Source of the DNA: Pseudomonadota bacterium | GTDB lineage: Bacteria > Pseudomonadota > Gammaproteobacteria > Steroidobacterales > Steroidobacteraceae | NCBI GenBank assembly: GCA_021817875.1 | Contig: JAKAFQ010000321.1 | Location: 1-5,430 of the forward strand | Length of the DNA: 5,430 bases | Direction: 5' to 3' | Shown: positions 1-5,430 of the stretch, piece by piece | Numbering within the stretch: the first letter of the stretch is position 1 | How the letters are laid out: each line of letters opens with the position of its first letter | The notes under the pieces: generated by a model | What the model was told of the DNA's origin: nothing | Seen by the model: only the letters and a program-made list of their open reading frames with translations | The model's database searches: none | Program-made: the position numbers and the translations under genes

Positions 1-1
1 C

Positions 2-520
2 GCAAAGGGTGGTGTCGACAAGAATTCCCTCTTCCAGTTCGTCTATCGATCGTATTACCGCCTGGACAACGCAGGGCTGACGCCAGGATTCAAGTCGCAG
101 TATTTCAAGCTGATGGAGAACGCGCGCGGGCGCGGGATCGACCTGCGGGCGATCACCACCGATCTTCATCGGTACAAGACTCTGCGAAAGCACAAGTCGC
201 TGCAGTTCTCGTTCGTCACGAAGCTCGCCGCGACGGTGGATTCCACATATCCGATCTACGATCGGGCCGTGGGGACGGCGCTCGGGTTCCCGCCGCCGGC
301 CGGTGGTAAGGACTTCGCCAGAGGACTCGATCGCTGCCTGCGGTTCTACGAATGGCTCCGCGGCCTTTACGCTGAGCTCCTTGGCGGCCCGACTCCCCTC
401 GCGGCTGTGAACGCCCTCACCGATAAATATCCCCAGGCGGCCATCATTCCGTCGACCAAGGCGCTCGACTTCCTCTTCTGGTCGGCCGGAAAGCTCAAGA
501 TCGTCCTCGTTCCCTCGTAA
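2..520 (+). CDS. Uncharacterised protein, 5' truncated, HhH glycosylase-fold-like segment
   Basis: The frame is open from the left edge, so the start lies outside the window. The 172 visible codons end at TAA 518-520. An internal ATG at 113 exists, but the sequence before it reads as ordinary protein (VDKNSLFQFVYRSYYRLDNA) and should not be discarded. The segment SLQFSFVTKLAATVD followed by YPIYDRAV, about codons 67-90 of the visible part, follows a pattern I associate with helix-hairpin-helix DNA-glycosylase-like folds and with related uncharacterised proteins (S-F-x-x-K-L, then a P-I-Y/W-D turn). No glycosylase catalytic hairpin or iron-sulfur cysteine cluster is evident in the visible part, so I do not call an enzyme. 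The rest looks helical and soluble, with no signal peptide or membrane segment seen. The next gene starts 6 bp after the stop, which suggests cotranscription. That the gene is real is fairly sure; its function is unknown. Confidence 0.8.
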   Translation, partial: AKGGVDKNSLFQFVYRSYYRLDNAGLTPGFKSQYFKLMENARGRGIDLRAITTDLHRYKTLRKHKSLQFSFVTKLAATVDSTYPIYDRAVGTALGFPPPAGGKDFARGLDRCLRFYEWLRGLYAELLGGPTPLAAVNALTDKYPQAAIIPSTKALDFLFWSAGKLKIVLVPS

Positions 521-526
521 TCGCGA

Positions 527-1093
527 GTGCCCCGCATGTCGTTCAAAGTGACCTTCACTGTTTCCACCGAAGCGCAGGCCCGCGAGCTTGATGCCGCGTG
601 GCACGAGATCGCACTCGGGCAACGATTACCGCGGTCCGAAGCGCTCGAGGAAAGCACGGACGCGATCATGGAGCGAGCGCGTCCGGCGCTCGAGCGGATA
701 GAAACTGCGATCCGTAACCACCCGACAACTGGGCAGGCCGGGCGCCTGGTCCGATTCCTCGCCGGGCTCTACAACGGCTACGACTATCCGTTCGACCTCA
801 CTGACCTGCGCACCCTCGACACGGAACTCGCGAACGCCGCGCTCGATTACCTGAACTACGATCGGCTCGGCAAGCGCGAGGTGCATCATCACCTCTCGGG
901 CGGCGATCGCGAGCTCCATCAGTGGTTTCGGGACTATGGGATCGAACCGCTGCTTCGGCTTGAGGACAGGGAGCTCGGAGTGCTGGCTGAACTGTCAGGG
1001 CGCAGCGGGCGGGATCGCGAGGAGCTGCTGCGCGAGGCAATCGGCCTGCTGGCGGATGCACACCGAGACCGGCCGCCCTCCCCTACCCAGTAA
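527..1093 (+). CDS. Uncharacterised protein, DUF7673-like with RHH-like C-terminus
   Basis: This is a 188-residue soluble protein of unknown function. The start is GTG 527; an in-frame ATG at 536 (residue 4) is an equally plausible start. Neither has a clear Shine-Dalgarno sequence, so translation may depend on reinitiation after the upstream stop 6 bp earlier. Residues about 68-140 contain TGQAGRLVRFLAGLYNGYDY, then PFDLTDLRTLD and a histidine-rich EVHHHL stretch. From memory this resembles the DUF7673 family, which has no assigned function. Residues about 146-173 (LGVLAELSGRSGRDREELLR, then EAI) match the LxxLAxRTGRSxxELxREAI pattern of ribbon-helix-helix DNA-binding units such as those in CopG/Arc-type antitoxins. 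The preceding beta strand is poorly defined, so DNA binding is an inference. The N-terminal 65 residues appear helical and charged. No toxin partner is recognisable. The gene converges on res. Confidence 0.82.
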   Translation: MPRMSFKVTFTVSTEAQARELDAAWHEIALGQRLPRSEALEESTDAIMERARPALERIETAIRNHPTTGQAGRLVRFLAGLYNGYDYPFDLTDLRTLDTELANAALDYLNYDRLGKREVHHHLSGGDRELHQWFRDYGIEPLLRLEDRELGVLAELSGRSGRDREELLREAIGLLADAHRDRPPSPTQ

Positions 1094-1150
1094 ATCCGGT
1101 GGACTGGCTGCGCGCGCTCACGTTAAACCCTCTCCGCGCCTGGGGTGTGG
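1094..1150. other. Short convergent intergenic gap
   Basis: These 57 bp separate the TAA of the plus-strand 188-aa gene from the TGA of the minus-strand res gene. I looked for a stem-loop followed by a T-run in either direction. Only a weak GCGCG/CGCGC pairing (about 1110-1140) with a long loop and no T-tract is present. No promoter-like or repeated sequence is evident. Confidence 0.6.
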
Positions 1151-3643
1151 TCAGGAATATCGCAACCGTTGCACTTCGAAGATGCCGTCGTCGACGAGTG
1201 CGTCCCCCACCAGCCTCCAAAGCCTGAAAGGGTCCTTGTCTGTCTCCCTGCCCACCATGAACACACGCCCGTATTTCACATGACTTGCCCCGGCCTTCAG
1301 CCGATCATACTGTAGCAACTGCCGCCCCTTGACCTCCGAGAGGGCAATCCCGTCGCCTTCAGCACGGCCTACCACCCCCACGACAAAATCCGGGAAGAAT
1401 CCTATTCCCGCGTTCCATCGATAAAGACCGACAGAAAACGGCTTGCGAGACGGATTTCTGTGCCACCACAAAACTCCATCTGACGTATCGAGCGCCTCGG
1501 CAAGGTCACGCTCAAGATCCGACAGATCCTCCGGAAACACGCCATAAATGTTCTTCGCCGCGGGGTCCAGCATGATCTCGCTGGTGAGCGTCGCGGGCAA
1601 CGTGACTTCACGTGCCGTAACACGGTCCAGTCGGACGCGCTTGTACGCTTCGCGGATGAGACTCGGATTGCGGACAAGAAGGATGTCGAGCTGCTGCGAC
1701 AATTCTTCTTCCGTGTCGGGGAGCTCGTGGCCGGTATCCTCGAGGGACTTGCGAAACCGCTCCTTCAGCAGCCGGTGGAAGCTCCTTCGATCAACGTCAT
1801 CGAATTCGAAGGCTATCTGCTGCGCCTGCTCAGCGATGAGCGCGGGCGACATTCTTGCCCAAATGTCACGATCCGCCGGTGCTTCTGCGGTGAATACATC
1901 GGTCGTGCGCTCTACCAGGCGAGACCGCACGCGCATTCGGTCATCGAGCACCTTTGGCGAGAATTCAATGTGCGCAGCAATCTGCTCTTCAAGATCATCC
2001 GTAATTTCAGGTAGCACTTCAGTTACGAGGGAAGACGGCGCGTCCTGCCGGCGATCGTGTCCCCGCGGCCCGCGCTGCGCATCGAGCGAGAGTGTCTCGG
2101 TCAGACGCGACGTGGCGCTCTCGCCGCGCATCACAATAGCCTGTCCCGCAAGACGTGGGTCCGAGAACAGATCCGTGACCACCTGCGCTGAGTGTCTGTT
2201 TTCACCTTGCTGACGGGCCCCCTCGAGTATTGGCCCAGAGGGCAACCCCGGCGGCATCAGCGGATCATCAATCGCAAGGCTCAGCGTTTCTCCCTCTCCT
2301 GCACATTGCACAGCAACGTGATCAGCGAAGACCGTGACGACCGCGGATGTATTGGCGGCAGCCAGGTGCTCAGGCATCCGATTGATTTCGGCAGCAGCCC
2401 CCAGCAGGCCCTCCTGCGCGTCACCGTTCGCGAGGAAAACATATCCGTAGGCGAGCTCCTGGGGAAGCGTGCTCAGTCTTCCTTGCAGCAGTCGGTGCAC
2501 CCTCATGATCCGCCCTACGACTTGGATCCCGAAGTTGCGATCGCGGGTACCGCGCAACGCGGCCAAAGTGAAGGCTCGTGGCGCATCGAACCCTGTCGCA
2601 ATCGCCATCTTGAACAGTATGACTTCAACCGTCGGGTCATCCGCCATCGCTGAGAGGCTCGGATCCGGCTCCTCAGCTGTGTGCACCCGCACTGCCTCCG
2701 AATCGAATTTGAGCGTCTCGACCAGATACTCTCTGGCTCGCCGGATAGCATCCGCGCCGTTTGGCACCTGAACTAGCATCAAGGGGGAGAGCGGTACTTT
2801 TGCTTCGCTCAAGCGCTTCTTGAGATGGCGGTGCATGGACGCGCACTCTGAGAGTGCGACCTCCTCGAACGACACGAGCTGCCCTTCGTCCTGGCTGCGG
2901 GCAACGAAGCGTGCAGCCTTAACACTTCGCTTCAGTAGCTGCGCATCCACCCCCTCCGACCTCGGGATGGAAGCCCACTCTTCCGGACCGCCCAGGCGAT
3001 ACCCAGTGAGCGCCGAGAACCGTCCGGCATCTTCGTCCCTTGGCGTCGCAGTCATCATGAGCACATAGTCGGGGGCGAGCACGTCGCGGAAAAACTCACA
3101 CGCCGCCGCCGCCTTGACGAACCCGTGATGGGCCTCATCCACAACCACGCCGATTCGAAGACCTTGCCCCCGAGCGATCAGCACGAGTTCGTCAAGCGCG
3201 ATGCCGAGATCCCCTGTTTGGCGCGCCAGGCGTGAATCACGGCTGCGCGCCGCGACGGTCTGCCAGGTGAGCACGAACACGGCACCAGGCTCAAGCTGTT
3301 CAGGCCGCCGTCCGCTCTGAAGATCCAGCTGGGGTAGTTGAGGAGCCTGGGAGCGCATCGCCGCGCGCGCCTGCTCGATCACGCCTGCGAAGGGTGCGAA
3401 CCAGAACCAGAGAATTTGCTCGTGCTGTGAGAACCGACTCATCGTTTCGCAAGCGATGAGTGTCTTGCCAATCCCGGTGGGAGCCTGGAGCAGAACACAC
3501 GCGGCCTGTGTGCGAAGTTCCGCAATAACCTCCGGAGCAGGGTTTGCTCCGAGACGCTGATACTGCACCTGGAGCGCCCGGAACCTGGCCAGCAGAGCTT
3601 CGCTGTGCGCTTCCTGGAACGAAAGGGGTACGAGACGACTCAT
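1151..3643 (-). CDS. res: Type III-like restriction endonuclease subunit (Res): SF2 helicase plus PD-(D/E)XK nuclease
   Basis: This 830-residue protein is the probable ATP-dependent translocase and nuclease of a restriction-modification system and would act with Mod in the cytoplasm. Helicase motifs run in order: Walker A APTGIGKT (54-61), motif Ib-like LTWQTV (125-130), motif II DEAH (169-172), motif III MTATPR (197-202), motif V around IATGFDAP (348-355) and motif VI QVVGRIMR (374-381). Residues about 430-690 match no motif I recognise and separate the helicase from the nuclease. The C-terminus has an acidic helix LERDLAEALD (710-719), then PDF at 751-753 and SEVKG at 769-773. This is the D-(E-x-K) core of a PD-(D/E)XK nuclease, with D752, E770 and K772 as predicted catalytic residues. 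It is shorter than classical EcoP15I-type Res (about 970 aa), but no motif looks broken and there is no internal stop. ATG 3643-3641 overlaps the mod stop by 4 nt and has a strong ribosome binding site. A related SF2 nuclease of another defence system is possible but less likely, given Mod next door. Confidence 0.93.
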   Translation of the reverse strand: MSRLVPLSFQEAHSEALLARFRALQVQYQRLGANPAPEVIAELRTQAACVLLQAPTGIGKTLIACETMSRFSQHEQILWFWFAPFAGVIEQARAAMRSQAPQLPQLDLQSGRRPEQLEPGAVFVLTWQTVAARSRDSRLARQTGDLGIALDELVLIARGQGLRIGVVVDEAHHGFVKAAAACEFFRDVLAPDYVLMMTATPRDEDAGRFSALTGYRLGGPEEWASIPRSEGVDAQLLKRSVKAARFVARSQDEGQLVSFEEVALSECASMHRHLKKRLSEAKVPLSPLMLVQVPNGADAIRRAREYLVETLKFDSEAVRVHTAEEPDPSLSAMADDPTVEVILFKMAIATGFDAPRAFTLAALRGTRDRNFGIQVVGRIMRVHRLLQGRLSTLPQELAYGYVFLANGDAQEGLLGAAAEINRMPEHLAAANTSAVVTVFADHVAVQCAGEGETLSLAIDDPLMPPGLPSGPILEGARQQGENRHSAQVVTDLFSDPRLAGQAIVMRGESATSRLTETLSLDAQRGPRGHDRRQDAPSSLVTEVLPEITDDLEEQIAAHIEFSPKVLDDRMRVRSRLVERTTDVFTAEAPADRDIWARMSPALIAEQAQQIAFEFDDVDRRSFHRLLKERFRKSLEDTGHELPDTEEELSQQLDILLVRNPSLIREAYKRVRLDRVTAREVTLPATLTSEIMLDPAAKNIYGVFPEDLSDLERDLAEALDTSDGVLWWHRNPSRKPFSVGLYRWNAGIGFFPDFVVGVVGRAEGDGIALSEVKGRQLLQYDRLKAGASHVKYGRVFMVGRETDKDPFRLWRLVGDALVDDGIFEVQRLRYS

Positions 3644-5373
3644 ACCCCGTCCCTCCCTGCCGGGGTCTCAGGCCCTATTCGGAAGGTGCGGCGCAAATCA
3701 TCCGGTATGCCTCTGATCTTTGCTGCGGCTCCGAGTTCCTGCACTATATCTTGGATGCGAGCAGGCGCCCATGACACGATCGTCGTCGGCATCGACGCCT
3801 CCATCAGAGTCTTGCGTAAGCGTGAGAGGGTTCCGCTCTTCGAGTCCGCGCAATACACGACTCTGGTCTCTTTATGTACCGAGATACCAAGCGCTCCTTT
3901 TAGCGGGATGATTGGGTGGCCAGACAAGAGGAGGGCGTCCGCCCAAACCATCTCATCGGTCAATCGCTCATCGAGCCGGTGCATTGGGACTGTACGCGTT
4001 TTAAGGTACGCAAAATTTCCCCCGAGGCCCTGGACAGGATCCCCACCGTTGGGTCGGTACCCCTCAATCACTTTGCGCACGCGTACCGCGCATACATCCC
4101 TCGCGATATTTTTCTTCGGTTCTGCCTCGGTCCGCTCAGTGTTGGCGACGAGCACGAAGCGCCGCTCACCGCCATCCTCCCGGTTCATCTCGAGGACTGC
4201 CTGCCCGAAAGTGCCGGAGCCTGCAAAGAAGTCGACCACCAATGCATCCTTCTCCGGTGCACCGATCGCTAGAACGCGTCGCATCAATCTGGTTGGCTTC
4301 GGGGTGTCGAACGCGGTTTGGGTGCCGAAGATGGCCTGGATTTCCTTCCTCGCCTCGTCAGTATGCCCAACTTCATCGTGAGGCCACCACGTCCACGGGA
4401 CTGCCCCTTCGACTTCCGACAAGAAACGGATTTCACTCGGTTGGGATGAGCCGCCCTTCCCCCAGTAGATACGGTTGTTCGCTTCGAGCTTGCGAAATTC
4501 TGACTCGATCAGTGACCAGCATCTCCCTTCTGGCGGACGATGCTTTTTGCCAGACGGAGAAACCACTTCATACATCTGGTTTGGCCGATAGCCTTGGGCT
4601 GTCAGTGGTATAGCGCGCCAGCGCTTTCTCGGATCTGTCTCTCTTGGGTTATCTGGATTCCGGTACACCTTCGCCTGCTTTTCCGTAAGTGGTATGCGGC
4701 CACGTCGAGCCTTGAATCTGTCTGGGTCCGGGGAATAGACAAGTAGGTACTCGTGAGCATCGCCAATCGCCTCTCGATTCTCTCTCGAGTAGCGCTTCTG
4801 CCAAATACAGTTGGCGACAAAGGCCCTTTCGCCGAAAACCTGGTTCATCAAGAGCCCCATGTTGAAGAGCTCATGATCGTCAATCGAGACGAATATCGCT
4901 CCGTCCGGTGCGAGCAGGTCTCGGGCGAGCCGTAACCTGTGAAACATAAAGTCCAGCCAGATCGAATGCCGGTATCGGTCTGTCTGATCCACGAAGTGGT
5001 CGTTGTAGACGAAATCTCGCCGCCCGGTGTTGTATGGCGGATCTATGTAGATGAGTTTCACTTGCCCTGCATAGTGGGTGCCAAGGGCCCGGAGCGCATC
5101 ATAGTTGTCGCCTTCAATGAGAAGGTTCCGCCAAGGGCTTCGCCCGCATGAATGCGCCTCGTCGACCTCGAACCCCACGAAATCCCGATTGAGCGCGCGA
5201 TCCGGGTCGATGTCTTTGCGTTCCCAGACCAGACCGTAATGAGCGAGGGCGTCGCGCCGACGCAGCACTTCGATGAGCGCTTCACGTGAGAGGCCGGAAT
5301 ACGGGCCATCGATCGCTGTTTCTTGCGTCTTGGGTGTGTTGACGCTCTGTGGCTTCGTGCTCATTTTTCCCAT
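3640..5373 (-). CDS. mod: Type III-like N6-adenine DNA methyltransferase subunit (Mod)
   Basis: This is the modification and sequence-recognition subunit. It is predicted to transfer a methyl group from S-adenosylmethionine to the N6 of adenine in the site it shares with Res. Residues are numbered from TTG 5394. The order is class beta: LLIEGDNYDAL (91-101), catalytic motif IV DPPYNTG (118-124), a likely target-recognition region (about 190-345), the KPTRLMRRVL region preceding motif I (366-375), then SAM-binding motif I DFFAGSGT (388-395). The C-terminal 130 residues (NFAYLKT to the IPDDL region) would serve Mod-Mod or Mod-Res contacts by analogy with type III enzymes. All key residues are present and the frame is intact; classical type III Mod proteins are about 640 aa. 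The start is uncertain: ATG 5373 (577 aa) is listed, ATG 5364 (574 aa) and TTG 5394 (584 aa) are alternatives, and the frame stays open to the window edge. None has a good Shine-Dalgarno sequence. The recognition sequence cannot be read from the protein. Confidence 0.93.
   Translation of the reverse strand: MGKMSTKPQSVNTPKTQETAIDGPYSGLSREALIEVLRRRDALAHYGLVWERKDIDPDRALNRDFVGFEVDEAHSCGRSPWRNLLIEGDNYDALRALGTHYAGQVKLIYIDPPYNTGRRDFVYNDHFVDQTDRYRHSIWLDFMFHRLRLARDLLAPDGAIFVSIDDHELFNMGLLMNQVFGERAFVANCIWQKRYSRENREAIGDAHEYLLVYSPDPDRFKARRGRIPLTEKQAKVYRNPDNPRETDPRKRWRAIPLTAQGYRPNQMYEVVSPSGKKHRPPEGRCWSLIESEFRKLEANNRIYWGKGGSSQPSEIRFLSEVEGAVPWTWWPHDEVGHTDEARKEIQAIFGTQTAFDTPKPTRLMRRVLAIGAPEKDALVVDFFAGSGTFGQAVLEMNREDGGERRFVLVANTERTEAEPKKNIARDVCAVRVRKVIEGYRPNGGDPVQGLGGNFAYLKTRTVPMHRLDERLTDEMVWADALLLSGHPIIPLKGALGISVHKETRVVYCADSKSGTLSRLRKTLMEASMPTTIVSWAPARIQDIVQELGAAAKIRGIPDDLRRTFRIGPETPAGRDGV
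3651..3657 (-). promoter_or_regulatory. Shine-Dalgarno site of res inside mod
   Basis: Read on the minus strand, GGGAGGG lies 7 nt before the ATG of res (3643-3641), within the last codons of mod. It supports this start codon. Together with the ATGA stop/start overlap, it indicates that res is translated efficiently and coupled to mod. Confidence 0.7.
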
Positions 5374-5386
5374 TGCTTCATTATCT

Positions 5387-5428
5387 TTACCCAATGTCTG
5401 CGCGACAGACCATGGCCCCCTTTGATCG
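5387..5428 (-). other. Possible C-terminal tail of an upstream gene, or short leader ORF
   Basis: On the minus strand a frame is open from the window edge and ends at TAA 5389-5387, which is 13 nt before ATG 5373 of mod. Only 13 sense codons are visible, ending MVCRADIG. It could be the end of a gene cotranscribed with mod. An ATG at 5413-5411 in this frame is preceded closely by AAAGGGGG, so an 8-codon leader peptide is also formally possible. Evidence is too thin to choose, and chance openness over 42 nt is common. Confidence 0.2.
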
Positions 5429-5430
5429 GC

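Noticed and set aside
113..520. Treating ATG 113 as the true start of the first gene
   Set aside because: The same frame is open to the window edge, and the upstream residues look like continuous protein, so the gene is more likely truncated by the window.
367..919. Minus-strand open frames opposite the two plus-strand genes
   Set aside because: They overlap coding sequence with coherent protein features on the plus strand and themselves show Arg/Ala/Pro-rich shadow composition.
1094..1150. Bidirectional intrinsic terminator between the convergent genes
   Set aside because: Only a weak 5-bp pairing with a long loop is visible, and there is no T-run on either strand.
1548..2213. 221-codon plus-strand open frame
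   Set aside because: It lies wholly antisense to res, is very rich in Ser and Arg without domain features, and is explained by the codon bias of the opposite strand.
2192..2653. 153-codon plus-strand open frame
   Set aside because: It is antisense to the helicase core and linker of res, with no recognisable motif or convincing ribosome binding site.
3605..4381. 258-codon plus-strand open frame
   Set aside because: It is antisense to the motif-bearing C-terminal half of mod, and its low-complexity Ser/Arg/Thr composition is typical of a shadow frame.
1151..5373. Reading the operon as part of BREX or DISARM
   Set aside because: No PglZ, BrxC, DrmA/B or phospholipase-D-like gene is present. 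The motif order in both proteins and the direct mod-res coupling fit type III restriction-modification better.

Overview
The window looks like bacterial accessory DNA of moderately high GC. Hand counts of single 60-base lines give 63-65% GC in the second plus-strand gene, 55-62% in the res gene and 52-57% in the mod gene. Gene packing is dense and two opposing gene blocks converge. The composition would fit a proteobacterium or a similar high-GC Gram-negative, but nothing here identifies the species.

Left block (about 1-1093, plus strand): two uncharacterised genes separated by only 6 bp. The first is cut by the left edge. Its middle contains a phrase typical of proteins with a helix-hairpin-helix DNA-glycosylase-like fold, but no catalytic signature is evident in the part seen. 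The second (188 aa) resembles the DUF7673 family in its centre and ends in a segment patterned like a ribbon-helix-helix DNA-binding unit. Neither function is known.

Right block (about 1151-5430, minus strand): a complete, intact two-gene type III-like restriction-modification operon. It is transcribed right to left, mod first and res second. Mod is a class-beta N6-adenine DNA methyltransferase (DPPYNTG before FAGSGT). Res is an SF2 helicase/translocase with a C-terminal PD-(D/E)XK nuclease. The stop of mod and the start of res overlap as ATGA, and a good Shine-Dalgarno sequence lies in the end of mod, so the two subunits are almost certainly translated together. Mod would supply sequence recognition and self-protection. 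Res would supply ATP-driven translocation and cleavage of unmodified DNA.

The blocks meet tail to tail across 57 bp (1094-1150) with no convincing terminator. At the right edge a short open frame ends just inside the start region of mod and may be the tail of another gene of the same operon. I see no tRNA, rRNA, CRISPR array, transposase, integrase, attachment site or long repeat. The best candidates for something undescribed are the plus-strand pair beside the R-M operon and a possible third gene upstream of mod. The R-M system itself is a recognisable but compact variant.
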